Shown here: in pieces, positions 17,041 to 27,232 of the stretch
Layout: each line of letters begins with the position of its first letter
How positions within the stretch are numbered: position 1 is the first letter of the stretch
From: Bacteroidales bacterium
GTDB taxonomy: Bacteria > Bacteroidota > Bacteroidia > Bacteroidales > UBA4417
Assembly (NCBI GenBank): GCA_016707705.1
Contig: JADJHD010000007.1
Span: 186,001-250,000, forward strand
DNA length: 64,000 nt
Direction of reading: 5' to 3'
Translations under genes and position numbers: made by a program
Notes under the pieces: model-generated
What the model saw: the letters and a program-made list of their open reading frames with translations, nothing else
Databases searched by the model: none
What the model was told of the DNA's origin: nothing

Positions 17041-17982
17041 TTAATCCTGCTGATGAATGGTATGCAGGAAAGCATGAAGATGTTCCTCCTCCTTTAAGGC
17101 AAATTTCTGCTTAAGCCTGTATCGGCTCTTTCGAACACTTGCCGGTGTTATATTCAGTAATCCGGCTAATTGCTGGGTATTCAGATTTATAGTGATTGCT
17201 GAAGCCAGTGTAATATCCTGAGGTGTTAAGCTGGGATATGATTTGACCAGCCTTTCCACAAATCCAGGGTAAGATTGATTGAATTTCATCTGGAAAATGG
17301 TCCAGTTGTTTACCAGGTTATTCCTGCTTCGTATCTCATTGCGTAATTTTATAAATGCTCTTTCCGCTTCTGCAGAAAGTCCGCCCTTGTTTAGCTCACT
17401 GTTCACCAGTTTCTCCAGATTCCTTAGGGTATGATTGGATTCTATACTCTTTAGTGCTTCCAGCAAGGAGCCATCTTCAAAACCAGTGCGATGGTCAAGC
17501 TCCCCTGATTGCGACATCAAACCTGCCCTCTTTTGAAGATCATCAATCCGGGAAAGCATTTCAGTCCGAACTTTGCCGATTGCCTCTTCGAGGTACAGCA
17601 CATTCACCTGCTGCTTATCAAGCCTGGTGCGTATCGACTGCAATACTTCCTGCACAGTAAAGGGCTTGGTTATGTAATCATCAGCGCCCAATTCCATCCC
17701 ATTTCTGAGATGTTTTCTTTCAGCAAGTGCCGACATGAATATGAAGGGTATTCTTTTGGTTTCTTCATGCTCACGCAACCTTGTCAATAATTGAGTTCCG
17801 CTTACTTCAGGCATCATAATATCACAAAGAATCAAATCGGGTTTGATAGCCAACGCCATTTCCTCACCTTCAAGACCATTTTCAGCCTGTAAAACTTCAA
17901 ACCCTTCAAATAATAAAATATCAGTAATCTCTTCCCTTAGAAGCTTTTCATCTTCAATTACCAGAATTTTTTTCATACTCAT
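17041..17982 (-). CDS. response regulator with C-terminal HTH
   Basis: A 313-aa cytoplasmic regulator. The receiver domain (about 3-122) starts ILVIEDEKLLREEI and has the phosphoacceptor Asp in DLILCDIMMPEVSG, the switch Ser in FMSALAER and Lys in DDYITKPF. A coiled linker is followed by a LuxR/GerE-like helix-turn-helix near 250-300 (TPQDITLASAIT, QLAGLLNITPASVRKSRYRL), so it probably binds DNA. Its receiver is a close paralogue of the REC domain at 22604-23737, sharing ALAER and the MELGADDYITKPFT / MDLGADDYLIKPFT pattern. It starts 45 nt after the stop of the eight-PAS kinase and is very likely its output partner. Confidence 0.9.
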   Translation of the reverse strand: MSMKKILVIEDEKLLREEITDILLFEGFEVLQAENGLEGEEMALAIKPDLILCDIMMPEVSGTQLLTRLREHEETKRIPFIFMSALAERKHLRNGMELGADDYITKPFTVQEVLQSIRTRLDKQQVNVLYLEEAIGKVRTEMLSRIDDLQKRAGLMSQSGELDHRTGFEDGSLLEALKSIESNHTLRNLEKLVNSELNKGGLSAEAERAFIKLRNEIRSRNNLVNNWTIFQMKFNQSYPGFVERLVKSYPSLTPQDITLASAITINLNTQQLAGLLNITPASVRKSRYRLKQKFALKEEEHLHAFLHTIHQQD

Positions 17983-18027
17983 TTTAAAATTAGGTGTTTG
18001 TTGGACAGAAACTCAGATAAAAATATT

Positions 18028-21000
18028 TCAGGCTTCCTTGGGAAGCGGTAGAATTATATTAAAGGTTGTTCCTTTTTCGGGCTTGCTTGAATATGTGATC
18101 TCTCCCCCATGCATTCTGATAGATTCTCTTACTATATTCAACCCTAATCCATTACCCTGAATAAGGCGTGTATTTGAAGCCCTGAAAAAGGGCACAAACA
18201 GATGTTTCTGCTCTTCCTCAGGAATACCAATACCCTGATCTGCTACACTTATTAGAATCGATTTGTCTTTACGTTGGACATGAAGCAATACCTCAGTGTT
18301 CCAGGGTGAGTATTTCAAAGCATTGGATAACAAATTCGACAGTGCCTGAATGAAGAGCCCTTTATCAACACTATGCTTTAGTTCAGGTATTTCAAACTTG
18401 CAGTGAATCCTTTCAAGTGAGATAGGGTCAGACTGGAAACTGTCAACTGACTGGTGACAAAGCTGAATGATATCGTACATCTCAGGATTGAATCCCAGTT
18501 TTCCCTGCTGAATTCTTGAAAGCTGCAGTACATTATTTACCACAGTCGTAAGATGCAGGGTCTGATCCTTGATTTTGGCAAGTCGTTCAGATATCTGCTT
18601 TTCTTCAAGACGCTTCCAGTACTCGAGCAGAGTGTCGCAAATAATCAGAATTGAAGCAAGCGGTGTGCGGAATTCATGGGAAGCAGTTGCCACAAAGCGG
18701 GATTTCATTTCATTCAGTTCGCGCTCCTTTTCAATGGTATCCATGAGCTTCTGCTGAAGTTCCTTGCTCTGGGTAATATCGGTGTGGGTACCAATCATTC
18801 TGGCAGGTTTCTTCTCCTCATTCCATTCAACAACCTTGCCTCTGTCCAATATCCATTTATAGTTGCCATCCTTGCAGAGCATTCGGTGTTCATTGATATA
18901 CACCGGTGTCATGCCCTTAAAATGCGCATCCAGATCTTCATAGCATCGATCCAGATCCTCAGGATGCACCCGGCTGCTCCACTCCTTCAGGTCATTTTTA
19001 AGTTCAAAATCCCTGAAACCGAGCATCGCTTTCCATTGTGCTGAAAAATACACCTCATCTGTGAGCATATTCCAGTCCCAAACACCATCACCAGATCCTT
19101 CAAGTGCAAACTGCCAGCGCTGTTCACTTAGTCGAAGAGCCTCCTCCATTTCCTTACGATGGCTGATATCAATCTTGATGGCAATATATCTTGAAATCAC
19201 TCCCTGCTCATTCAGAACCGGGGTAATTGTCTCCTCTTCATAATAGAAGCTTCCGTCTTTCCTTCTGTTAATCAGTTCCCCGCTCCATACTTTTCCTGTT
19301 CTTAGTTCATTCCACAATGAAAGGTAGAACTCTTCACTTTGGTTGCCTGATTTCAGGATTGATGGCAACTGCCCAATTGCTTCCTCAACTGAATAACCGG
19401 TGAGTCGGGTAAAGGCAGGATTTACCCATTCAATTACTCCATCCTGATCGGTGATAATCATTGCCAGCGCAAAAGACTCAAATGCAGCATTCTGTAGTTT
19501 TAACCTGAACTCTGCCTCTTTCCTGTCGGTGATATCCATTGAATATCCAGAAACACCAATCACCTTACCATCCGGATCAAAAACAGGGTATTTAAACTTT
19601 TCGTACCAATACTCCTTTCCCTCAAGTGTGAATTTCTCTTCCACTGTATAAGGGGAGCGCGTATCAATTACTTTCTGATCTTCAGCATTATAGCGCTCTG
19701 CAAGATCTGAAGGCATGAATTCATAATCAGTCTTGTCGATTACAACATCTATTTCAGAAAGGTTTGCATTCAGAAGGAACTGATTATTCCGGTCGTTGAT
19801 AAATACAAATTTTCCACTTGTATCTTTAAGCCAGAACATACCCGGATGGTTATTGATAACAGCTGAAAGATAGGACTCCCTTAACTGCACCTGCTCTTCA
19901 GCACGCTTCCTCTCTGTAATATCTTCAAAAATGTAAAATCGTCCGTAATACTCATCATTTTCACCCCTGATCTGGGTTGAGAACCTGCGAATAATCCGTC
20001 CATCGATGAACGGGATATAATCTTCAATAGTGATTCTGTTATCAGCATACTGCAACGGTTTGCAGGATTCGGCAAATGCAGGAATATCAAGTAATACCGG
20101 AAGACAATCGGGAATAATATCATTATTTTTCAATTCCTTTCTAGCCATTTTTTCGCTCAGGTGAGTGATACCCCATATTTCACAAAATCTTTCGTTGAAA
20201 TAGAGTATCTCGTCAGTCCTGTTATCAACTACAAAGAAGGCCATTGGAGATGAACTTGTCATCAAGCGCAACAAGGACTCATTCCACTCAAGTGAAAGTT
20301 CCATTGTTTTGCGATCGGTGATATCCCTGATAATTGAAAGGACTTCATCATCATTTAGAGAGACAATTCTGTTTTCAAAGTATCGGTTTACACCGTTAAT
20401 CTCCAACTGGTAGTCATGGGTAACAATCTGTTTTGTATCAACAGCTTCTTTGACTTTACACAGAGACTCTTCTGCCAAGTTTGCAGGAAGGACGTCTGCT
20501 ATATTTTTACCGATGAAAACTTCTCTTGGAACATAAAGGGCAGAATTGGACTCTGTATATGATTCCAGGTATTCACCATCCTTATTTAACCTGAAAAGCA
20601 AATCAGGCACTGTGCTCACAATTGCACGATTCTCAGCTTCTGACCGAATAAGTTGCTCCTGAATGGTGACTCGCTCTGTTACATCGTGAATAATGGAGAA
20701 GAGCAGGCGCTGACCTCTAACTGTAATTGGAGTTGAGTGGACTTCTACCCTTCTCAGTTCTCCGGATGCAAGTTGATGTGTAAAAATGAAGTAATTGAGC
20801 TTATTCTGGGCAGCTTTTTCCATTTCATCGGACAACTCCTGCCTGGGAATAGGATTGATTTGGTGAATCGATATCTTGGGAGTAGAATCAAAATCATATC
20901 CATAAAATCTGGATGCAGACTTATTGGCCTCTTCGATGATTCCAGTCTCGGGATCAACAAGAAACATGACTGCTCCATGCTCGTCAAACATGGTCCGAAA

Positions 21001-22326
21001 CAGCTTCTCACTTGTTTCGAGGGCTTCCATAATACTTTTGCGCTCGGTAATATCAGCGAGCACCCCAACATAGCCCTGTAATTTCCCCGGCTCTGATTCA
21101 AGAAAATTAAGTGTTAGCTGAACCGGAATTCTGTTGCCATCCTTGCCAAGCAATTGCATTTCCTTCGAGAACCCGCTTTCAGCACTATCCTTGAGAAATA
21201 GCTTTTTAAAATTATTTGGTCCGGACTCTGCTGATATTGTCAGCTCCAGCAACAATGCACCATCCGACGCACGCTCGTTTATTATATTAATCCGGAGGTA
21301 GTATTTCCCAACGACTTCTTCCAGACTGTATCCGGTTAACCTGATTGCTTCCGGATTGAAGGATTCAACCCTGCCATTACCATCAGTTGAGATAACTGCC
21401 AGTCCTACATTGCTGACAATAGTATTATTCAGATTCGAAAGACGTTCAAGTTCCCTGGTTCGCTGCCTGACAGTCTTACCAAGCATCTCATTGTGGCTTT
21501 TGAGAAGTTCCTCAGCCTTAACACGTTCAGTGATATCCCTGTCAACACCCCTATATCCCAAAAGTTCTCCTGTATCACTCAGAATAGGTGTTCCGGTAGT
21601 TTCAAGTATGACTATGCGGCCATCTTTATGCTTTATCCTATTTATAAATGCTTTTATTGTTTCTTTCTTGTTGAAGACAGAAAAAGCCGCCTTTTTAAGA
21701 TCCGCTCTCTCCTCATCGAGAAAACAATCGTAAAAAAACATTTTACCTACCAACTCCTCCGAATTATATCCCAGCGCTTCCACGCTTTTCTGATTGGCAT
21801 ATGTGTACATGCCATGATGGTCAACTTCCCAGATAAATTCCCCTGTAACTTCTGAAATTGCCTTGAATCGTTCCTCGCTTTGCTGCAATGCTTTCTGAGC
21901 CAGAAACCGGGATGACTTATTTGCCTTTCTGATAATCGCCTCCCTAACAGCAAAAGGCAGTCGGAGCAACTTATCCTTAAGGAGATAATCGGATGCTCCC
22001 GCTTTCATGCAGGAAACAGCTGTTTCTTCATTTATTGAACCGGTAACAACAATAACAGGTATCTGAGGCTTTAAAGACAGTGTTAAGGAAATTACCTCCA
22101 TCCCATCAAAGGATGGCATAACATAATCAGTAAGGATTATGTCCGGTTGAAATACATCCAACTGCTCAATAAAATCTAATCTGGTATCCACCCTTACTGC
22201 CTGAAAACGTATTCCTTCCTTGAGGAGTTCAATCTCAGCCAGTTCCATATCTGCTGGAACATCCTCAACAAATAAAATTCGAATTTCATCACTACTCATA
22301 AACCGGCTGGTTTTGCGAAACAACAT
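18028..22326 (-). CDS. REC-(PAS)8-histidine kinase
   Basis: A 1432-aa soluble sensor kinase with no transmembrane segment. It has an N-terminal receiver domain (about 12-135; IRILFVEDVPADM, phosphoacceptor in PDIILTDYVMPSFDG) and about eight PAS domains between ~150 and 1190, each with the usual start such as SEERFKAISEV or SEKLFRTMFDE and a PAC motif such as GYRGVDRDITERVKAEE. A HisKA domain follows with phospho-His in TASHEFRTPLASI (near 1210), then HATPase_c to ~1428 (LSNALKYSPWNTE, ADQGIGIPEEE, QGNGLGLNIVRESI). The start may instead be the ATG nine codons later (MSSDEIRIL). Its signal is unknown. It belongs to a four-gene minus-strand signalling cluster. Confidence 0.93.
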   Translation of the reverse strand: MLFRKTSRFMSSDEIRILFVEDVPADMELAEIELLKEGIRFQAVRVDTRLDFIEQLDVFQPDIILTDYVMPSFDGMEVISLTLSLKPQIPVIVVTGSINEETAVSCMKAGASDYLLKDKLLRLPFAVREAIIRKANKSSRFLAQKALQQSEERFKAISEVTGEFIWEVDHHGMYTYANQKSVEALGYNSEELVGKMFFYDCFLDEERADLKKAAFSVFNKKETIKAFINRIKHKDGRIVILETTGTPILSDTGELLGYRGVDRDITERVKAEELLKSHNEMLGKTVRQRTRELERLSNLNNTIVSNVGLAVISTDGNGRVESFNPEAIRLTGYSLEEVVGKYYLRINIINERASDGALLLELTISAESGPNNFKKLFLKDSAESGFSKEMQLLGKDGNRIPVQLTLNFLESEPGKLQGYVGVLADITERKSIMEALETSEKLFRTMFDEHGAVMFLVDPETGIIEEANKSASRFYGYDFDSTPKISIHQINPIPRQELSDEMEKAAQNKLNYFIFTHQLASGELRRVEVHSTPITVRGQRLLFSIIHDVTERVTIQEQLIRSEAENRAIVSTVPDLLFRLNKDGEYLESYTESNSALYVPREVFIGKNIADVLPANLAEESLCKVKEAVDTKQIVTHDYQLEINGVNRYFENRIVSLNDDEVLSIIRDITDRKTMELSLEWNESLLRLMTSSSPMAFFVVDNRTDEILYFNERFCEIWGITHLSEKMARKELKNNDIIPDCLPVLLDIPAFAESCKPLQYADNRITIEDYIPFIDGRIIRRFSTQIRGENDEYYGRFYIFEDITERKRAEEQVQLRESYLSAVINNHPGMFWLKDTSGKFVFINDRNNQFLLNANLSEIDVVIDKTDYEFMPSDLAERYNAEDQKVIDTRSPYTVEEKFTLEGKEYWYEKFKYPVFDPDGKVIGVSGYSMDITDRKEAEFRLKLQNAAFESFALAMIITDQDGVIEWVNPAFTRLTGYSVEEAIGQLPSILKSGNQSEEFYLSLWNELRTGKVWSGELINRRKDGSFYYEEETITPVLNEQGVISRYIAIKIDISHRKEMEEALRLSEQRWQFALEGSGDGVWDWNMLTDEVYFSAQWKAMLGFRDFELKNDLKEWSSRVHPEDLDRCYEDLDAHFKGMTPVYINEHRMLCKDGNYKWILDRGKVVEWNEEKKPARMIGTHTDITQSKELQQKLMDTIEKERELNEMKSRFVATASHEFRTPLASILIICDTLLEYWKRLEEKQISERLAKIKDQTLHLTTVVNNVLQLSRIQQGKLGFNPEMYDIIQLCHQSVDSFQSDPISLERIHCKFEIPELKHSVDKGLFIQALSNLLSNALKYSPWNTEVLLHVQRKDKSILISVADQGIGIPEEEQKHLFVPFFRASNTRLIQGNGLGLNIVRESIRMHGGEITYSSKPEKGTTFNIILPLPKEA

Positions 22327-22603
22327 CTAAGGTACGAAAGGCAGATTCCAAATTGAACTAATATTTAACAGTTTTAGTTATGATGCATGGATAGCCAATT
22401 ATCCAATGATTAATTCCCGTTGAAGCACAAAGTAACTGACTTGTACAGAAGAAATTAATTTTTAATTTTCTTCCGAGCTATCCTAAGACAAAACGAGAGA
22501 TTTCAACATGAGGATCAGTAAAGGTGAATTTCACGGGAATAGCAGTATTTAGGGATTCTTTTCAGGAGAAGAGAAATCTGTTCAATTCAATTTTTATTAT
22601 TGC

Positions 22604-23737
22604 TTATACTGAATTGGCAACTGATTCGAAATTATTATCCCTGGCATTTTGCATTGGGAATGCCAGCTTGAGTTTCAGCACGATTCGTGTTCCCAGTCCA
22701 AAATCACTGCTGATCATAAAGCCTCCTTCATACAGTTCAGTGAGTAATTTAGCAGTCACAAGCCCCAAACCCAAACCCTGCTGTTCGAACTGTTTCCTTT
22801 CAAACTGCTGGAATGCGCCTATTCTTTTGATTTCGTCATTCCTGATACCTCTGCCAAAATCCTGGAGCATCAACCAATAGTAGGTACCATCAGTCCAGCT
22901 GCTTAAAATAATATCAGTTCCGGGAAAGGAGAATTTAAAAGCATTATCGATGATTTCGTTCAGAACAGTTGTGAATTTTTCTTCCGAAATAACTATTGCT
23001 TCATCAACAATATCGGTCCTGACATCATTACTCCTCATGTATTTTTCGGCAATATGAACTATGATTTTTTGAATCAGTTCCTTTGGATGCTCGACCATAT
23101 CGCCTTTGGGCACATTACCCCTTGAGGTTTGAGCTTCAACAAATCGGGTATAGCGGTTTGTTACATTTAGAAGCTTAAGCCCGGCATCATTAATATATTT
23201 GGCGAGATCAGCCAGTTTAGGCAAATCAAGATGGTTTGCTTCGTCAATAATTATTTCACTGAATCCAATAATGGCATGCAGAGGTGTTCGCATTTCATGA
23301 GGGACATAATTCATAATTTTCTCCCGCAGTGAGTCCATTTCAATCTCTGCATTCATCCTCACCTCATCAGCTTTCAGAAGGCGGCTCCTGAGAGTCTTCA
23401 GCATTTCATCACGGGTAAAGGGCTTTATCAGGTAGTCATCTGCCCCAAGGTCCATCCCCATTCTCACATTCTCCCTTTCTGCAAGTGCTGTGATAAAAAT
23501 AAAAGAAGTGAGACGGGTAGCATTATGGGATCTGATAAGCTTAAGGACCTCATTGCCATCCATAACCGGCATCATCACATCGCAGAGAATCAAATCAGGA
23601 TAGGAATTCATAGCTGCCTCAACTCCTGCCTTGCCATTATCGGCCTCAATTACCTCATACCCTTCAAGATCCAAAATTGTTGAAATCTCAGATCTTAGAG
23701 TATTGTCATCCTCAATAAGAAGAATTTTATATTTCAT
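22604..23737 (-). CDS. REC-HisKA-HATPase hybrid kinase
   Basis: A 377-aa protein with an N-terminal receiver domain (about 3-120; ILLIEDDNTLRSEI, phosphoacceptor in DLILCDVMMPVMDG, Lys in DDYLIKPF) joined to a kinase core: phospho-His in VPHEMRTPLHAIIGFSE near 148, N box NEIIDNAFKFSFPGTD near 265, G1 LQDFGRGI near 302 and G2 GLGLGLVTAKLL near 335. Its order suggests it both receives phosphate and phosphorylates a downstream regulator. It lies 83 nt after the stop of the PAS/GAF kinase and 277 nt before the eight-PAS kinase gene, all on the minus strand. Confidence 0.92.
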   Translation of the reverse strand: MKYKILLIEDDNTLRSEISTILDLEGYEVIEADNGKAGVEAAMNSYPDLILCDVMMPVMDGNEVLKLIRSHNATRLTSFIFITALAERENVRMGMDLGADDYLIKPFTRDEMLKTLRSRLLKADEVRMNAEIEMDSLREKIMNYVPHEMRTPLHAIIGFSEIIIDEANHLDLPKLADLAKYINDAGLKLLNVTNRYTRFVEAQTSRGNVPKGDMVEHPKELIQKIIVHIAEKYMRSNDVRTDIVDEAIVISEEKFTTVLNEIIDNAFKFSFPGTDIILSSWTDGTYYWLMLQDFGRGIRNDEIKRIGAFQQFERKQFEQQGLGLGLVTAKLLTELYEGGFMISSDFGLGTRIVLKLKLAFPMQNARDNNFESVANSV

Positions 23738-23820
23738 GTATAGTATTTTTCACTTAAAAAGTAATTAGCCCTTCATCAATTGCACAAATTGCCGGAAACA
23801 GCTTTCCGGACCTGTATCAA

Positions 23821-26166
23821 CTAATTCCTGATAAGTACTTCATCAGGGAACCGTATTTTGAAGGTAGTTCCCTTGCCCGGTTTGCTTTCGAAGGAAATCT
23901 GACCTCCGTGAATTGCAACAGATTCTTTCACAATATTTAGTCCCAAGCCACTGCCTAAGGTCTTACCTGTATTGGTAGCCCTGAAGAATGGTTCAAAAAG
24001 ATGTTTCTGATCCATCTCCGGAATGCCAATGCCATTGTCGGCAACCACCAGTTCCAGCTTATTTTCATGAATAATCAGCTTCACTGTTATTTCAGGCTCC
24101 AGGGAAGAATATTTGATTGCATTCGACACGAGGTTATTAATCACCTGGATGAGCAGTCTGCGGTCAGCATGGATAAATATCTGAGGCCTTTCATGCAGAA
24201 ATTTGATTCTGCTTTTTATGTTGGATTGAGCTGTCGATTCTTCAATAATTGAAGTACAAAGTTCTACAAGCTCAATTTTCTCCGGGTTAAATCCCGACTT
24301 GCGTTCCTGCAGACGAGAAAGCTCAAGTACATCATTCACAATGCGGGTTAAATAAGCCACCCTTTCCTGTATTCTTCCTAACCTTGAGTCAATCTGATCC
24401 CGGTCCATCTTTTCCCAATACTGCCTAAGTGAATCACTTGTTATCAGGATTGATGCGAGTGGTGTCCTGAATTCATGGGAAGCATTGGACACGAACCTTG
24501 ATTTCAGGTCATTTAATTCCTTTTCCTTCTCAAGTCCAAGTTTCAGCTTCTCTTCAGCAAGTTTGATCTCAGTAAGGTCAGTCAGCTTACCAATTGCCCT
24601 GCTTGGTTCACCCTCGGGAGTAAATGAGATAACCTTGCCCTTATCAAGTATCCATTTCCACTCACCTGCTGCTGTCTTCAGCCTGTGGGTGCTTTCGTAA
24701 AACTCAGTCTCACCGTTCAGATGCTTCTGAAGAAATTCCAGAGCATTAGCATAATCTTCGGGATGAACTATCTTCTTCCAGGTCTCAAGATTTGGAGCCA
24801 GGTCAATTTGTCTGTAACCCAGCATACTGCACCATGATTCGGTAAAAAAGACTCTACCACTCTGTATATCCCAATCCCAAACTCCATCTCCGGCATTATT
24901 CAAGGCCCACTCAAGACGTGATTCATTCTCGATGATTCTTTCCATCATCAGCCTTCGTTCAAAAGCATTGGATAGTATATTCGCCAGCAACTTCAGAAGA
25001 TCCTTTTCATCCTCGGTCCATTCTTTCATGCGGATGCATTCATCGAAACCGATAAAACCCATCAGGTTATCCTTGGTTCTAAGCGGGTAAACCAATAATG
25101 ATTTAATATTCTGAGGTTCAAGCACATCATAAATATCATCAGGAAACTCCCTGATATCTTTTGAAAATATTATTCCCGGATCATCAAGCATTTTTTTCCA
25201 GGTAGGAATAACTTCCCATGGTATGTCCTGAAGTGTATCTTTTTGAGGCAGGATTCCCTTATTACACCATTCAAATGTATTTGATGTCTGTAATCCATCC
25301 GGTGAATCCTCAAAGATGTAAACCCTGCTGACTCCTGTATGCCTGCCAAGTATATCCAGCATATCATCCAGCCAGGTATAGAAATTCCGGTCATTAAGCT
25401 TTTGGGAGATATCTGCAATCAGTTTCTGCTGCTGAAGATGATGCTGTAATTGCTGCTCCACCTGCTTCAGCTTACTTACATCCTGCAATGAAATCAGAAA
25501 GAAAGAGGACTCATTAACTGTCAGGAGTTCAGAAGAAAACAAGCAATGGAATAGTTCACCACTCTTTCCCCGAAGCAAAACATCATGACCTGATAGTTGG
25601 AGATGCTTCCTGAAGATTGCAGCAAAATCATCCTTGCTTCCTGTTGGTGAATGGAAAATATCTGTCTGCTGAATGGAATTGCCTACAATTTCCTCATTGT
25701 CATACCCAAACTGGCTTGAGAATTTCTGGTTGACATCAACAAAGGCGTCTTTCTCAACATCGTATATGGCCATGGCGGCATGACTGGAATCAAAAATCCT
25801 GAAGAATTTTTCTTCCGAATCCAGAGGAACATCCCTTTTGGGACTAATTATCAGCAATATCCTGCTTTCACCTGATCCGGACATAGTCAACCTGGATTCC
25901 ACTTCCGCCACGCCTCCGTCCTTTTTTCTTAATGACAGTCTTGCCTGCAAAGGTTGTCCATTATCCTGTGCAAGAAATTTCTGCATCATGTCCTGATTGA
26001 CCCGCAACATAAGATCCTGGTAACGGGTACCGGTTAATTCATCCTTTTGATATCCCAGCAGTGTTTCAACAGAAGTGTGAACATTAAGGAGCAGCCCTTC
26101 AGGGTTAACTGCAAACAACAACACTTCGCAAAAATCACAATAAGTCATTTTGAGCTCAGTACACAT
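23821..26166 (-). CDS. PAS-PAS-GAF-PAS sensor histidine kinase
   Basis: A 781-aa soluble kinase and the first gene of the minus-strand signalling cluster. PAS domains lie at about 8-110 (LLFAVNPEGLLLNVHTSVE) and 120-235 (FFRIFDSSHAAMAIYDVEKD). A GAF domain follows at about 265-420 (GVSRVYIFEDSPDG, SLLVYPLRTKDNLMGFIGFD), then a PAS domain at about 430-545 (WALNNAGDGVWDWDIQSGRV). The kinase core has phospho-His in NASHEFRTPLASILITS near 570 and a HATPase domain (NNLVSNAIKYSSLE, VADNGIGIPEMD, GSGLGLNIVKESV). Its kinase core is closely similar to that of the eight-PAS kinase, suggesting duplication. The ligand is unknown. Confidence 0.92.
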   Translation of the reverse strand: MCTELKMTYCDFCEVLLFAVNPEGLLLNVHTSVETLLGYQKDELTGTRYQDLMLRVNQDMMQKFLAQDNGQPLQARLSLRKKDGGVAEVESRLTMSGSGESRILLIISPKRDVPLDSEEKFFRIFDSSHAAMAIYDVEKDAFVDVNQKFSSQFGYDNEEIVGNSIQQTDIFHSPTGSKDDFAAIFRKHLQLSGHDVLLRGKSGELFHCLFSSELLTVNESSFFLISLQDVSKLKQVEQQLQHHLQQQKLIADISQKLNDRNFYTWLDDMLDILGRHTGVSRVYIFEDSPDGLQTSNTFEWCNKGILPQKDTLQDIPWEVIPTWKKMLDDPGIIFSKDIREFPDDIYDVLEPQNIKSLLVYPLRTKDNLMGFIGFDECIRMKEWTEDEKDLLKLLANILSNAFERRLMMERIIENESRLEWALNNAGDGVWDWDIQSGRVFFTESWCSMLGYRQIDLAPNLETWKKIVHPEDYANALEFLQKHLNGETEFYESTHRLKTAAGEWKWILDKGKVISFTPEGEPSRAIGKLTDLTEIKLAEEKLKLGLEKEKELNDLKSRFVSNASHEFRTPLASILITSDSLRQYWEKMDRDQIDSRLGRIQERVAYLTRIVNDVLELSRLQERKSGFNPEKIELVELCTSIIEESTAQSNIKSRIKFLHERPQIFIHADRRLLIQVINNLVSNAIKYSSLEPEITVKLIIHENKLELVVADNGIGIPEMDQKHLFEPFFRATNTGKTLGSGLGLNIVKESVAIHGGQISFESKPGKGTTFKIRFPDEVLIRN

Positions 26167-26442
26167 AGTTTTCCCTTAGCGGTGTGAAGTCAACTGATAT
26201 GTCAATCACCCCCAGAATCGCATTTCGAGGTTGCGAATAGAGGAAGAATTGCTCAGTTCTAATTAATAATAAGCAAATTAAACACCTACTTGCTTATGCT
26301 CCAAGGAATTGAGGTAGACAAACTGTAGACAGAACGGGTACGACACCCCAAATACCCGTATTGGGAATGAACAAACTGAAATTGGCAATGAAATTGTCCC
26401 AAAAAGTGGACAAGCTGTCAGCAGCAAGAAAATTTACGTGGA

Positions 26443-26859
26443 CTAATTGAAGATATACAGGATATCGTTGGTGTAAGAGTAATGATATTGAAGCAATCCG
26501 AAGGAAGAAGGTCCTGCACCGGTAGGGGAACCGTCGAGCAAAAGGAAACTGGACCCGCAAACTGTATCAGTAGCTATAATATTATCAGAATTGACGATTA
26601 CCCGGGCATTCGATTTCTCTGGGTCATGAGGGCAGCAGCGTTCAAAAATCCTGAACTCCTCCTGACTGATCCGGTAGATGATGATTCCCTTATAGCCACC
26701 TGATACATATTTATACCCTGATACGGGGATATAATCCATTGTATTGGGATAGAAATAGTTATCTACAAGCACATAGGGGATATCCGGCTGGTCCTCCTTT
26801 CCACAGGAAACAGCAAACAATACCAGAAGGAGAGAAATAAAAATGCCGGATCGCAACAC
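26443..26859 (-). CDS. Rieske-like lipoprotein
   Basis: A 138-aa protein with a lipoprotein signal (lipobox FAVSC, Cys20). The body resembles the small Rieske-like lipoproteins common in Bacteroidota: GGYKGIIIYRISQEEF near 54, ERCCPHDPE near 73, VCGSSFLLLDGSPTGAGPSS near 98 and LQYHYSYTNDILYIFN at the end. The first cluster motif C-P-H is present, but the second is C-G-S-S rather than C-x-x-H, so one iron ligand is missing. It may bind metal differently or not at all. It is monocistronic and lies upstream of the signalling cluster on the same strand. Confidence 0.7.
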   Translation of the reverse strand: MLRSGIFISLLLVLFAVSCGKEDQPDIPYVLVDNYFYPNTMDYIPVSGYKYVSGGYKGIIIYRISQEEFRIFERCCPHDPEKSNARVIVNSDNIIATDTVCGSSFLLLDGSPTGAGPSSFGLLQYHYSYTNDILYIFN

Positions 26860-26947
26860 AGGAATACTTATTTAATATTTAGAACGTTGTAAAAATAGTA
26901 TTTATTTTGTGCCTTGCCGTAGCAAATCAGCTTAACAAGAAATAGTC

Positions 26948-27232
26948 ATGATCAGAAAAGTAGTTATTTATACCCTTACCTTGCTGTTCCTAAGCAGTTT
27001 TCTGTTGTTGTCATCATGCAGCATCATACATCCAAGCCCTCAGAGAAAAGTTGAAAAAAAGCAGGCACAAGCTGAGAAACAGGCCAATAAGGAATATGAG
27101 AAGATCAAGGAACAGCATTACGACCTGCAGAAGAAGGAAACCAAAAAAATGATGAAGAAGACAAAGAAAAGGGCTAAGGTGGTTAACCAAAGCAAGAAAA
27201 GAGGTTTCTTCAGCAGTAAAAGATGCAAATAA
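26948..27232 (+). CDS. small lysine-rich lipoprotein, hypothetical
   Basis: A 94-aa product with a lipoprotein signal (LLLSSC, Cys24). The mature part is dominated by Lys, Glu and Gln (for example EKKQAQAEKQANKEYEKIKE and KKMMKKTKKRAK) and is probably one long helix with a very basic C-terminal half ending KKRGFFSSKRCK. Such short basic lipoproteins are frequent in this phylum and have no assigned function. It is divergent from the Rieske-like gene, 88 nt away. Confidence 0.6.
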   Translation: MIRKVVIYTLTLLFLSSFLLLSSCSIIHPSPQRKVEKKQAQAEKQANKEYEKIKEQHYDLQKKETKKMMKKTKKRAKVVNQSKKRGFFSSKRCK

